From positions 10,357-74,356 of the forward strand of contig JBEIQI010000001.1 in the NCBI GenBank assembly GCA_040376605.1: a stretch of DNA of 64,000 bases. Direction: 5' to 3'. Each line of letters starts with the position of its first letter. The first letter of the stretch is position 1. Both the position numbers and the translations under genes were made by a program. The notes under the pieces are model-generated. The model did not search any database. It was not told where the DNA came from and saw nothing but the letters and a program-made list of their open reading frames with translations. Shown one piece after another: positions 1 through 7,606 of this stretch. The stretch comes from JANWKQ01 sp040376605. Its GTDB lineage: Bacteria > Bacteroidota > Bacteroidia > CAIKAF01.

Positions 1-1
1 T

Positions 2-205
2 ACTCCAAGCGAGATTGCTTATATTGGAGATGATACCAATGATATTGAAATCATCAAAGAAATTGGGTTTTCGGCAACTCCTGCTGATGGAACCATTTTT
101 ACAAAAGAAATAGTAGACTATATTTGTAAAGAAAAAGGCGGCTATGGTGCGTTTAGAGAACTCGCAGAATTAATCATTTTCGCTAAGAACAAAAATAAAC
201 AATAG
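2..205 (+). CDS. HAD-family phosphatase, KdsC/NeuA-C-like, C-terminal part (cut by window edge)
   Basis: Open from the left edge to a TAG at 203-205, giving 67 residues. It contains GDDTNDIEIIKEIGFS, the HAD motif III/IV acidic cluster of KdsC-type phosphatases and of the HAD module fused to acylneuraminate cytidylyltransferases. The C-terminal stretch KGGYGAFRELAELI also fits that family. Family enzymes dephosphorylate 8- or 9-phosphate nonulosonate sugars, or form the tail of NeuA-type activating enzymes. The neuB gene starts 13 bp downstream on the same strand, so a role in nonulosonic acid synthesis is a reasonable inference. Whether the full protein is a stand-alone phosphatase or a NeuA fusion cannot be seen here. 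Confidence 0.75.
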   Translation, partial: TPSEIAYIGDDTNDIEIIKEIGFSATPADGTIFTKEIVDYICKEKGGYGAFRELAELIIFAKNKNKQ

Positions 206-217
206 GGTTTAAAGAGA

Positions 218-1099
218 ATGAGAAGAGTTGATATAAAAAATGGCAGAAGCATTGGTGATGGTTTTCCTACTTATATAATTGCAGAAATAGGCATTAATCA
301 TAATGGCTCTATTGATATTACTAAAAAATTGATTGATTCTGCAATCAAGTCTGGATGCGATGCCGTTAAATTTCAAAAGCGGACTCCCGAAATTTGTGTA
401 CCCAGAGATCAATGGGATAAAGAAAGAGAAACCCCTTGGGGGAAAATGAGCTATATCGATTATAAAAAGAAAATTGAATTTTCTGAAGATGATTATGCAG
501 CCATTGATAAATATTGTAAAAAGCAAGGAATAGACTGGTTTGCTTCATGTTGGGATGAACCTTCAGTAGATTTTATTGAACATTTCGATCCGGTTATTTA
601 TAAAATGGCATCGGCTTCTTTAACTGATTTTCCCTTATTAACCAAGGTGAGATCCACTGGTAAACCCATTATCATTTCCACTGGCATGAGTACTATGGAA
701 GAAATTCACGCTGCCGTTAAACATTTAGGAACGGACAATTTGTTAATAGCCCATTCTACCTCGGCATATCCATGCGTTCCCAACGAATTGAACTTGCGTA
801 TGGTGGTTAGTCTAAGAGAATTATTTCCAACATGCCCAATTGGATATTCAGGACATGAAACCGGATTAGCTACTACTGAAGCCACCATAGCTTTAGGAGC
901 TAATTTTATAGAACGTCATTTTACTTTAGATAGGGCCATGTGGGGAACCGATCATGCTGCATCTGTTGAGCCAGAAGGTATGAGCAGATTGGTAAGAAAT
1001 ATTCGCGACATCGAAATAGCTTTAGGGGATGGGATAAAAAAAGTCTATGAAAGCGAAAAAGAACCTATTAAAAGATTAAGAAGGGTACATCTCACGTAA
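218..1099 (+). CDS. neuB: N-acetylneuraminate synthase family protein (NeuB-like), short form without SAF domain
   Basis: The 293-residue protein is a NeuB TIM-barrel. AEIGINHNGS (residues 22-31), AVKFQKR (49-55), MASASLTDFPLL and the late IERHFTLD...GTDHAAS block are characteristic. The family condenses phosphoenolpyruvate with ManNAc or a related amino sugar to give sialic acid, legionaminic or pseudaminic acid. Classical NeuB is about 340-350 residues and ends with an antifreeze-like SAF domain that closes the partner active site in the dimer. This protein stops right after the barrel, so that domain is absent. Neighbouring HAD phosphatase supports nonulosonate synthesis; the exact sugar cannot be read from sequence. 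Confidence 0.88.
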   Translation: MRRVDIKNGRSIGDGFPTYIIAEIGINHNGSIDITKKLIDSAIKSGCDAVKFQKRTPEICVPRDQWDKERETPWGKMSYIDYKKKIEFSEDDYAAIDKYCKKQGIDWFASCWDEPSVDFIEHFDPVIYKMASASLTDFPLLTKVRSTGKPIIISTGMSTMEEIHAAVKHLGTDNLLIAHSTSAYPCVPNELNLRMVVSLRELFPTCPIGYSGHETGLATTEATIALGANFIERHFTLDRAMWGTDHAASVEPEGMSRLVRNIRDIEIALGDGIKKVYESEKEPIKRLRRVHLT

Positions 1100-1102
1100 A
1101 TA

Positions 1103-2077
1103 ATGATCGAAAAAATTATTCATTTTTTTTCATCTATTAATTGGAACAGCGCCGAAACTATTTCAAGCATCATTATCGTATCCGCTGTTGTATTATTTTC
1201 TATTCTCGAACGGTTATTTCCATATCAAAAGGGAATCCCATATTTTAGAAAGGGGTGGTATATCGATTTAATTTGGTACACTTTTATTCAAAGCTTTATT
1301 TTAAAAATTGTCATTTTTACATGGATCATTGGTCCGGTGCATGATCTTTTAAATTTACCAACTGAAGGGATTTTATCCCATTGGCCATTATGGGCACTCA
1401 TATTATTCTATTTTATTACCCATGATTTTTATATGTATTGGATGCATCGTTGGCAACATTATAATAAAATATTATGGAGAACCCACGAGGCGCACCATAG
1501 TGTTGAACAAGTTGATTTTATTGCAGGTAGTAGATCCAATATGATTGAAATTATCATTAATCAAACCATAGAATTTGCACCCATTGTTCTATTACTTGAT
1601 GTGGAAACGGGAATTTTGGTTACCTATATAAAAGCATCTATTGATGCGGTTTATGGTCAATTTATTCATGCCAATTTAAATGTAAAAATGGGCAAACTGG
1701 GTTATATATTTAATGGGCCTATTTTGCATCAATGGCATCATGGCGACCAAGTGGAGGTATATCATGCCAATTTTGCCACTAAATTATCACTATGGGACTA
1801 CATGTTCGGAACGGCCTATAATCCAAATAAAAAACCCGAACGTTATGGGGTTTGGTATAGATTTCCCAAGGATTGGTTTATGCAACATGTTTTTTCGTTG
1901 GTTAGGTTTAATGTTGGAAAACTGGAGGATTCAAAGGCTTGTAGTTGGTATTTTAATTTTAGAGTAAATTTGATCAAGTTGTTTTTTAAATGGTGGAAGA
2001 AAATATTTGGGTTTAGGCTAAATAAAAGAAAATTGATCGAAGGCGAATTGTATGGACCCAAACCCGAGCTCGTATAA
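1103..2077 (+). CDS. Sterol desaturase / fatty acid hydroxylase superfamily membrane protein
   Basis: 324 residues with four or so hydrophobic segments and the di-iron histidine boxes of the superfamily: HDFYMYWMHR (107-116), THEAHHS (127-133), FIHAN (187-191), and LHQWHHGD (208-215) followed by HANF. Members hydroxylate or desaturate lipids at the membrane using O2. The ATG is 3 bp after neuB stop, so the two genes are probably co-transcribed. The substrate is unknown. A second, longer homologue lies at 57844-59085 with the same motif order, so this genome has at least two. A link to modification of a surface lipid or glycolipid is inference from the neighbours only. Confidence 0.85.
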   Translation: MIEKIIHFFSSINWNSAETISSIIIVSAVVLFSILERLFPYQKGIPYFRKGWYIDLIWYTFIQSFILKIVIFTWIIGPVHDLLNLPTEGILSHWPLWALILFYFITHDFYMYWMHRWQHYNKILWRTHEAHHSVEQVDFIAGSRSNMIEIIINQTIEFAPIVLLLDVETGILVTYIKASIDAVYGQFIHANLNVKMGKLGYIFNGPILHQWHHGDQVEVYHANFATKLSLWDYMFGTAYNPNKKPERYGVWYRFPKDWFMQHVFSLVRFNVGKLEDSKACSWYFNFRVNLIKLFFKWWKKIFGFRLNKRKLIEGELYGPKPELV

Positions 2078-2094
2078 CTCAATTATTAATAAAA

Positions 2095-2466
2095 TTGACA
2101 GTATCCTTTATTTATTTAATCATTGCATCAGCTTTCCAATTGGCATGGTTGTATAATATAAAGCTCATGCCAAAGGGAATTTGGAGTCAATTAAAACAAG
2201 GTAAAATATTTACTAAAGTTTTCTGGAAAGCAATTTTGCCCATTTTCCTTTATATCTTGTTTAGTATTTCAAATATTGTTTTTCTTACCATGGCCATGCA
2301 CGACATCCCAGCCTCTATTGCCTATGCAGTATGGACCGGTTTGGTTATTGCAGTTTCAACCGTTATAGATCAGATTGTTTTAAAAAATGGCTTTAACTGG
2401 CTTAAGTATTTGTTTTTATTGATGATTACCCTGGGTATTATTGGTTTAAAGCTTTCAACTAAATAA
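2095..2466 (+). CDS. SMR-like four-helix transporter subunit with Gln at the essential Glu position
   Basis: 123 residues, four hydrophobic helices, SMR/EmrE-like. The motif IPASIAYAVWTGL matches the TM3 signature of small multidrug resistance proteins (IPTGIAYAIWSG in EmrE). The membrane-embedded glutamate of TM1 (EmrE E14) aligns with Q15 in YLIIASAFQLAW. A TTG start at 2095 is chosen: it is 17 bp after the preceding stop, and places the N-terminus exactly where the next paralogue begins. The loop between TM1 and TM2 is longer than in EmrE. It sits 3 bp before a paralogue that keeps the glutamate, so a heterodimeric pair is likely. Substrate unknown. Confidence 0.78.
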   Translation: MTVSFIYLIIASAFQLAWLYNIKLMPKGIWSQLKQGKIFTKVFWKAILPIFLYILFSISNIVFLTMAMHDIPASIAYAVWTGLVIAVSTVIDQIVLKNGFNWLKYLFLLMITLGIIGLKLSTK

Positions 2467-2469
2467 AGG

Positions 2470-2841
2470 ATGCGCTGGATTTATCTCATACTTGCCTCCT
2501 GTTGCGAAATTGCTTGGTTTTATTGTATTGGCTATCTTAATCAATTAACATTTAAGGAGTTATATACATTTTCATTTCTAGAAAAGGAGGAGGTTTTATT
2601 GATTATGGGAGCCATCCTTAGCTATATTTTATTTGGGATAGCCAATATGTTGTTGTTTATGAAAGCTATGCAAAAAATTCCGGCATCTATTGCTTTCTCC
2701 ATCTGGACAGGGGTTGCCTTGGTTGGAATTACCATTATTGATGGTCTTTTTCTCCACATTAACCTTTCTTTACTGCAAATTGGCAGCATTGCTTTTATCA
2801 TCATTGGGGTGGTAGGGCTAAAGCGATATGTAAATACCTAA
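2470..2841 (+). CDS. SMR-like four-helix transporter subunit with conserved Glu
   Basis: 123 residues, paralogous to the preceding gene and starting 3 bp after its stop. YLILASCCEIAW keeps the proton/substrate-binding glutamate (E13, equal to EmrE E14), and IPASIAFSIWTGV matches the TM3 signature. SMR proteins work as antiparallel dimers that exchange protons for small cations or metabolites; paired genes often form obligate heterodimers. Here the pair would have one acidic and one neutral binding residue. Physiological cargo is not evident; the sugar/lipid neighbours leave open a flippase-like role, as proposed for some SMR relatives (ArnE/F). Confidence 0.8.
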   Translation: MRWIYLILASCCEIAWFYCIGYLNQLTFKELYTFSFLEKEEVLLIMGAILSYILFGIANMLLFMKAMQKIPASIAFSIWTGVALVGITIIDGLFLHINLSLLQIGSIAFIIIGVVGLKRYVNT

Positions 2842-2872
2842 GTTTGGTGATGTGGGTATTGAATAATTGTTG

Positions 2873-2880
2873 TATTTTTG
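2873..2880 (+). promoter_or_regulatory. Bacteroidota -7 promoter element (TATTTTTG)
   Basis: Perfect match to TAnnTTTG, 26 bp before the ATG at 2907. No convincing -33 TTTG at the usual distance. Confidence 0.5.
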
Positions 2881-2906
2881 AACACAACAAATTAGACTTT
2901 TTAATC

Positions 2907-4061
2907 ATGAAGAAACTTTATTTAGCACTTGTTTTATTTACAGGGTTATCTGTAGTTAATGCACAGCACCCAATAGAATCGGCACATAATACCAATGTTA
3001 CTGTGCAACCTAAAAATACCAATCAGGATAGAGCTGTTGGTTATTATTTTGTAGACTACGAAGGATATGATGCTTCCTTAGGAACCTTAGAATCTGGAGT
3101 TTTATTTTTTAACCGTAGAAATCCAGTTTATTTTGGAACTTCTACATTAGGTATGGGTGAAGCCGCAGTGGTTTTTGATACCATGATTGTTACTCAGGAT
3201 TATTCAGTTTTTGATATCTATCCTGGAAATGCAGTACAAAATTTTGATGTGGATACAGCTTATATCGTTTTACACCATCAAAACAATTCTGGTTTAGCAG
3301 ATACTATTATTCTTTCTATTAAGAATGTAGCTGCTAACGGAACTCCTGGTACTACCGTTATGTGGGCTGATACCATTATTACTACTGTAGCTTTAACTAA
3401 TCCTCCTACAGGAACAGGTTATCCAATTTCTCAATATGCTTTCCCAATTGATATGGCACCTATCGCTGGTGGTAAATTTAGTTTATTTGTAAACTATTAC
3501 GGTGCAGCGGTTGATACCTTTGGTTTAATTAGTTCTAACAATACCTCTGGTGCTCCTTGTGCTAATGCTGCTGCTGGAAATGAAGCCATTACTTCTGAAG
3601 TATTCCCTTCATCATTCTACAGATATTGGAATGCTACTACCTTAAGCACTGTTCAACCCAATAACGTAGGTAGCGGTGGATTGTATATCGATTGTAATGG
3701 TAATGCGGCGGCTGATTGGTTAACTGAGCAAGCAGTTCAAACATTCAGCATTTGGGTTTCTGGTACACTTACCGATAACTTAGGAGTTGATGAAGAAGCT
3801 GCTGGTGTTCAAGTTAATGCTTATCCAAACCCTGCTACCGATTTCACCACTATTCAATTTACTTTGGTGGATGACGCCAGTGTTTCTGTAAACATTACCG
3901 ATCTTTCTGGTAAAGTGGTTTATAACAATATTCTTGGTAAGCGTGATGCTGGTAGCAACAATATTGTTGTTAACACATCTGAGTTTAGCAATGGCGTTTA
4001 CATGTACACTGTTAATGTAAATAACAAAAAAGTTACAAGAAGAATTATTGTAAATAAATAG
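2907..4061 (+). CDS. Secreted protein with T9SS type A C-terminal sorting domain
   Basis: The ATG at 2907 is preferred over an in-frame upstream start because it gives a clean signal peptide (MKKLYLALVLFTGLSVVNAQ), and a TAnnTTTG promoter element lies inside the longer version. The mature region (about 280 residues) is rich in Thr, Asn and Ala with no recognised catalytic domain. The last 80 residues are a T9SS type A sorting domain: NAYPNPATDFTTIQF, then VNITDLSGKVV, FSNGVYMYTV and the basic end KKVTRRIIVNK. It should cross the outer membrane through T9SS and stay at the surface or be released. Its function is unknown. It is followed by a strong terminator, so probably monocistronic. Confidence 0.85.
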   Translation: MKKLYLALVLFTGLSVVNAQHPIESAHNTNVTVQPKNTNQDRAVGYYFVDYEGYDASLGTLESGVLFFNRRNPVYFGTSTLGMGEAAVVFDTMIVTQDYSVFDIYPGNAVQNFDVDTAYIVLHHQNNSGLADTIILSIKNVAANGTPGTTVMWADTIITTVALTNPPTGTGYPISQYAFPIDMAPIAGGKFSLFVNYYGAAVDTFGLISSNNTSGAPCANAAAGNEAITSEVFPSSFYRYWNATTLSTVQPNNVGSGGLYIDCNGNAAADWLTEQAVQTFSIWVSGTLTDNLGVDEEAAGVQVNAYPNPATDFTTIQFTLVDDASVSVNITDLSGKVVYNNILGKRDAGSNNIVVNTSEFSNGVYMYTVNVNNKKVTRRIIVNK

Positions 4062-4081
4062 TATATACTAATATTTATACG

Positions 4082-4114
4082 AAAAGGCTGTTCAGTAATG
4101 AACAGCCTTTTTTT
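4082..4114 (+). terminator. Intrinsic terminator after the T9SS cargo gene
   Basis: A 13-bp perfect stem (AAAAGGCTGTTCA / TGAACAGCCTTTT, loop GTAA) runs into a T-tract. It lies 20 bp after the stop at 4061. Confidence 0.9.
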
Positions 4115-4122
4115 ATGGAGTT

Positions 4123-4264
4123 CGGCCAGGGGGTGCAGAGATATGCAGATGCTTGTAAAAGCTAGAACTGCAGCAATGAAAAGAGCGACCGATAGGAAGC
4201 TCCTTTGCTTGCTAGCAGTTCTTTTTTACAAGGATTTGCATATAGCGGAACACCCTGAAGGCCG
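4123..4264. repeat. Long imperfect palindrome / structured intergenic element (hairpin 1)
   Basis: About 140 nt that can fold back along nearly its whole length: CGGCC with GGCCG outermost, GGGTG (4131-4135) with CACCC (4251-4255), ATATGCA..CTTGTAAAA..AGAACTGC (4141-4171) with GCAGTTCTTTTTTACAAGGATTTGCATAT in the other arm, and AGAGC with GCTCC near the tip. Open reading of the region gives only low-complexity non-homologous peptide, so it is not treated as coding. Two other intergenic gaps hold comparable structures. It could be a REP-type mobile hairpin or a structured RNA. Confidence 0.6.
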
Positions 4265-4285
4265 CCAATTAATGGTGGCTATGGT

Positions 4286-4321
4286 AAATAAAAAAGGTTC
4301 AACACATTGTATTGAACCTTT
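4286..4321 (-). terminator. Intrinsic terminator of frr (minus strand)
   Basis: AAAGGTTCAA / TTGAACCTTT with a 9-nt loop; on the minus strand it is followed by a T-rich tract (plus-strand AAATAAAAAA). It lies 22 bp beyond the frr stop. Confidence 0.8.
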
Positions 4322-4343
4322 CTAAAAAAATATGTTTGTTCCA

Positions 4344-4901
4344 TTAAACGGTCATAATTTCCTTTTCCTTCTTTACTACATGTTCATCTACTTTTGTTTC
4401 GTAGTCTTTGGTGAGATTTTGTATGGTATTTTCTCCATCTTTGGCTAAGTCTTCCGCTAAACCATCCTTCTGTAATTTTTTAATGTTCTCATTACCAGCT
4501 TTACGGGCATTTCGGATGCTTACTTTACAATGTTCTGCTTCGTTTTTGGCCATCTTAACCATTTCTCTTCTGCGCTCCTCGGTAAGTGGTGGTACATTAA
4601 TGCGAATAATCTCTCCATCGTTTTGAGGATTGAGCCCTAAATTGCTATTAATAATGGCTCTTTCAATATCAGCCAATCGGCTCTTTTCCCAAGGCTGAAC
4701 AACAAGTGTTCGGGCATCGGGGGTATTAACATTGGCAATTTGGTTTAATGGGGTCATCGCTCCATAATAATCCACCATAACGCTGTCTAACATAGCCGGA
4801 TTTGCTTTGCCTGTGCGAATTCTACCTAATTCAACTTCTAAATGATTGATGGCTTTATCCATCATTTCGCGGCTGGTTGTTATAATCGACTCCAAACTCA
4901 T
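4344..4901 (-). CDS. frr: Ribosome recycling factor
   Basis: 185 residues from the ATG at 4901, matching the usual RRF length. A 13-residue upstream extension is rejected because it lies over the likely promoter. Diagnostic blocks are LEVELGRIRTGKANPAML, VVQPWEKSRL, IRINVPPLTEERR and the C-terminal helical region. RRF works with EF-G to split the post-termination ribosome. In many bacteria frr follows pyrH; that is not seen here, where it stands alone between a hairpin element and the divergent mazG. Confidence 0.97.
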   Translation of the reverse strand: MSLESIITTSREMMDKAINHLEVELGRIRTGKANPAMLDSVMVDYYGAMTPLNQIANVNTPDARTLVVQPWEKSRLADIERAIINSNLGLNPQNDGEIIRINVPPLTEERRREMVKMAKNEAEHCKVSIRNARKAGNENIKKLQKDGLAEDLAKDGENTIQNLTKDYETKVDEHVVKKEKEIMTV

Positions 4902-4927
4902 AAATTCAATTTTTACATTAACTAAGG

Positions 4928-4935
4928 CAAAAATA
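4928..4935 (-). promoter_or_regulatory. -7 promoter element for frr (TATTTTTG on minus strand)
   Basis: CAAAAATA on the plus strand is a perfect TAnnTTTG on the minus strand, 27 bp upstream of the chosen frr ATG. Confidence 0.5.
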
Positions 4936-5001
4936 ATCAACTATTTGAATTCGGGAGCATACTCCCCTCAGATCATCACTTTCCGCTTAACTGCTTATTT
5001 C

Positions 5002-5009
5002 TACCTTTG
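5002..5009 (+). promoter_or_regulatory. -7 promoter element for mazG (TACCTTTG)
   Basis: Perfect TAnnTTTG ending 17 bp before the mazG ATG, implying a very short leader. Confidence 0.5.
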
Positions 5010-5026
5010 TATAAATACCGATAGAT

Positions 5027-5794
5027 ATGAAACCCCAATTAATGGCTTTTGATAGGTTGCTTACCATAATGGATGAGTTAAGAGAAAAATGTCCATGGGA
5101 TAAAAAGCAAACCATGGAATCTCTTCGTTATTTAAGCATTGAAGAGCTCTATGAGCTTTCGGATGCCATTCTGGAGGGGGATGATGAGGAAATTAAAAAA
5201 GAACTGGGAGACATCATGCTCCATTTGGTGTTCTATGCCAAAATTGCCAGCGAAACGGGCAAGTTTGATATTGCGGATGTGCTTAATGGGATATGTGATA
5301 AACTTATTATTAGGCATCCACATATATATGGAGATGTGAAAGTAACTGACGAGGAGGAAGTAAAAAGGAACTGGGAAACCATTAAGTTAAAGGAAGGAAA
5401 AAAATCTGTTTTAGAGGGTGTTCCTAATAGTTTGCCCGCTATGGTTAAGGCCTTTCGCATGCAGGAAAAAGCAAAAGGGGTGGGTTTCGAATGGAGCAAT
5501 GCGGAGGATGTTTGGAAAAAGGTACAGGAAGAATTGGAGGAGTTTAAGGTGGAGTCATCAAAAGAAAACAATCAGGATAAGTTGGAAAACGAATTTGGCG
5601 ATTTGCTTTTTTCATTAATCAACTATTCACGATTTATTGGAATTAATCCGGAGGATGCCTTGGAAAGAACCAATAGGAAATTTAAAAAACGCTTTGAACA
5701 CATTGAAAAAAGGGCTTTAGAAAATGGACGTCAGCTGCAGGATATGAAACTCGAAGAAATGGATGTATACTGGGAAGAGGCTAAAAAGCTATAG
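5027..5794 (+). CDS. mazG: Nucleoside triphosphate pyrophosphohydrolase MazG
   Basis: 255 residues, the normal two-domain MazG length. The first half carries KCPWDKKQTMESL and IEELYELSDAI; the EExxE metal-binding pattern recurs in the second half (QEELEEFKVE, then LENEFGDLLFSLINYSRF). It hydrolyses (d)NTPs to monophosphates and pyrophosphate, cleaning non-canonical nucleotides. The closing EKRALENGRQLQDMKLEEM is typical. It has its own promoter element and is divergent from frr. The ATG at 5027 fits the family N-terminus. Confidence 0.95.
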   Translation: MKPQLMAFDRLLTIMDELREKCPWDKKQTMESLRYLSIEELYELSDAILEGDDEEIKKELGDIMLHLVFYAKIASETGKFDIADVLNGICDKLIIRHPHIYGDVKVTDEEEVKRNWETIKLKEGKKSVLEGVPNSLPAMVKAFRMQEKAKGVGFEWSNAEDVWKKVQEELEEFKVESSKENNQDKLENEFGDLLFSLINYSRFIGINPEDALERTNRKFKKRFEHIEKRALENGRQLQDMKLEEMDVYWEEAKKL

Positions 5795-5860
5795 CTTGTT
5801 GATTTTAAAATATTTGGTATATTTATTGTCAATATCAATTCAAATAAGATTGGTTTAATT

Positions 5861-6484
5861 ATGAGCTGGAGAAGTGGTTTAAAGGTTACGAGTAGGTATT
5901 TTATTCCTATTTCCATCATTTTTCTAATGCTCTATTCGTCAGCGTCTATTCATTCTCAAAAGTTAAATGGTTGGGATAAGCGCAAGTGGAGAAAAAATAT
6001 GCTCTGGATAGAGGGGATGGGAGCTAGTGGAGCAGTTGGAGTTCATTATGAAAGAATTTTTCAGGTAGGTAGGGTGGTTTCTTTTAGGGCAGATGCTGGG
6101 ATAAGCCCTTTTTACATGACGGAGCGATTTGAATTGTACGCCGGGAAAAGTATTACAGGAATTATTGGTGGAGGTTGCTATCTATTTCCCAATGCCTTTA
6201 AAATAGGAATAGGTTGTTCTATGCTAAACGATATATTTTTCGATAGAATTCCAGAAACTGTTGTGCCCAGCGATACCTCTCATGGCGGAAGTTCGGAGAT
6301 TTTGCCCGCGAAAAATTATAAAGTTCGAATCATGCCTTACATAGTATTCGAAGGCACCATAAAAAACAGAATCGTATTAAGAGCGGGATACTCTCCAATT
6401 ATAGATCCTGCCAACGATAATCAAAGAGATGTTTATTTTACCCATTGGGCTACCGTAGGCATCGGTTATAAGTTTGGTAAATAG
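5861..6484 (+). CDS. Predicted outer-membrane beta-barrel-like protein
   Basis: 207 residues with a long N-terminal hydrophobic export signal (about residues 14-32). The rest alternates polar/hydrophobic with many Gly/aromatic strands and ends GIGYKFGK, a typical barrel C-terminus with a penultimate-aromatic-type pattern. No catalytic motif is visible. The next gene has the same plan (GxxYxxGxxYERIF / SSYIAGIFYQRTI, then SFRADAGISPF / HLRFTGGFSPF), so the two are tandem paralogues. Function unknown. Confidence 0.6.
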   Translation: MSWRSGLKVTSRYFIPISIIFLMLYSSASIHSQKLNGWDKRKWRKNMLWIEGMGASGAVGVHYERIFQVGRVVSFRADAGISPFYMTERFELYAGKSITGIIGGGCYLFPNAFKIGIGCSMLNDIFFDRIPETVVPSDTSHGGSSEILPAKNYKVRIMPYIVFEGTIKNRIVLRAGYSPIIDPANDNQRDVYFTHWATVGIGYKFGK

Positions 6485-6499
6485 TTTTTCAATTAATAC

Positions 6500-7069
6500 A
6501 TGCGGCGTTTTGTAGTTTTAATGGTTGCTGTTTTTAGTTTAACTAGCAATCAGTCATTTTCTCAAACCTCATTAATCGATTCAACTAAATTTGATAAGGT
6601 AGGCGATAAAAAAAACGGATTTTTTATTGAGGCTTTAGGCTCGAGTTACATAGCAGGAATTTTTTATCAGCGAACCATTCCACTGGCCCGCAATAAATTA
6701 CATCTCCGTTTTACCGGCGGATTTAGCCCCTTTGCATTTGGAAATGTTTCTTTTAGTTCTGGAGTTTCATTACCTACAGGAGTTGGATTATATTTTTTTA
6801 AATCCCGATTTAAATTAGGTATTACCATGATGCTTATTCACGGACTTTATTTTGAACCGGTAACCCTGGTGGATGCTGGTTCCGGACCAGATGTAGAGCG
6901 AGGATATCAATTGTTTTTACAGCCCCAGCTCAATTTCGAATATCATTTTAGTCAACGATTTGTTGGTAGGGCAGCTTTTACCCCCACTTTTATACCAGGC
7001 ATTAATAATGGTTTAAATACCTATAGTTTTTATCCTTGGGGAGGTTTGGTTTTTGGGTATAAATTTTAG
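6500..7069 (+). CDS. Predicted outer-membrane beta-barrel-like protein (paralogue of 5861-6484)
   Basis: 189 residues with a signal peptide ending near NQSFSQ. Shared features with the gene 15 bp upstream include IAGIFYQRTIPL, LRFTGGFSPFAFG, LYFFKSRFKLGI and the terminal GGLVFGYKF. The close spacing and similarity argue for a duplication and shared operon. The C-terminal aromatic residue fits an outer-membrane barrel. No enzyme motif seen; function unknown. Confidence 0.6.
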   Translation: MRRFVVLMVAVFSLTSNQSFSQTSLIDSTKFDKVGDKKNGFFIEALGSSYIAGIFYQRTIPLARNKLHLRFTGGFSPFAFGNVSFSSGVSLPTGVGLYFFKSRFKLGITMMLIHGLYFEPVTLVDAGSGPDVERGYQLFLQPQLNFEYHFSQRFVGRAAFTPTFIPGINNGLNTYSFYPWGGLVFGYKF

Positions 7070-7070
7070 G

Positions 7071-7209
7071 CTGCCTTTGGCCGCTTTTTGCTGTAGGCTG
7101 TTCATAAGGTTCACCAAATGTAATGAGCTTAGGCTCCTCCTCCGTCGGTGCTAAGCCCATAACATTTGCTAACACCTTATTTCGCAGCGCTACAGCCGTC
7201 AATCGGCAG
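7071..7209. repeat. Long imperfect palindrome / structured intergenic element (hairpin 2)
   Basis: Starts right after the stop of the preceding barrel gene. Paired blocks in order: CTGCC/GGCAG, GCTGTAG (7090) with CTACAGC (7190), ATAAGGT (7104) with ACCTTAT (7174), CAAATGT with ACATTTG, and GCTTAG (7127) with CTAAGC (7151). The tip contains CCTCCTCCGTCGGTG, whose complement CACCGACGGAGGAGG loosely resembles the tip of hairpin 1 (GACCGATAGGAAG). A 73-codon minus-strand reading frame here has no protein character and is discounted. Confidence 0.6.
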
Positions 7210-7263
7210 TTATTCAACCTCATTAACGAACGTTAAATCAAAACAATTGCCCATTCATATTGT

Positions 7264-7271
7264 TAAATTTG
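7264..7271 (+). promoter_or_regulatory. -7 promoter element (TAAATTTG)
   Basis: Perfect TAnnTTTG, 17 bp before the thioredoxin ATG at 7289. Its position supports the short start rather than the longer reading frame that begins within hairpin 2. Confidence 0.5.
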
Positions 7272-7288
7272 TAATCAAAATAAGATGT

Positions 7289-7606
7289 ATGGCTGTTTTA
7301 AATGTTAACGATATCACCTTTAGTACAGAGTTGGCAACAAGCGATAAAGTAGTTGTAAAATATTATGCCGATTGGTGTGGATCATGTAAACTTTTTGCTC
7401 CTAAATACAAAAGATTATCAGGCGATGAAAGGTTTGCCGGAATTCAATTTCTGGAGGTAAATGCAGAAGAAAACCCAGAAGCCAGAAAATTTGCAGGAGT
7501 GGATAACCTCCCATTCTTTGCCATATTTAAACAGGGCAAATTGGTTGAAGGATCTGCAACCAGCAAGGAGGAAGCTGTAGTAGCAATGTTGGAAAAACTT
7601 AATTAA
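7289..7606 (+). CDS. Thioredoxin-family protein
   Basis: 105 residues from the ATG at 7289; the in-frame region upstream (from 7166) overlaps a hairpin element and promoter and is not protein-like. The active site is YADWCGSCKLFAPKY (CGSC instead of CGPC) and the cis-proline loop is NLPFFAIFKQGK. This is a cytoplasmic-type thioredoxin fold without signal peptide; the Ser in the CxxC motif suggests a shifted redox potential. The gene ends with an 8-bp convergent overlap into the SGNH-like gene on the other strand. Confidence 0.88.
   Translation: MAVLNVNDITFSTELATSDKVVVKYYADWCGSCKLFAPKYKRLSGDERFAGIQFLEVNAEENPEARKFAGVDNLPFFAIFKQGKLVEGSATSKEEAVVAMLEKLN

Noticed and set aside
4098..4325. 75-codon plus-strand reading frame between two terminators
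   Set aside because: It runs through the long palindrome and both terminator arms; the predicted peptide has no protein-like pattern.
7002..7223. 73-codon minus-strand reading frame after the barrel gene
   Set aside because: Overlaps the end of that gene and hairpin 2; explained by the palindrome.
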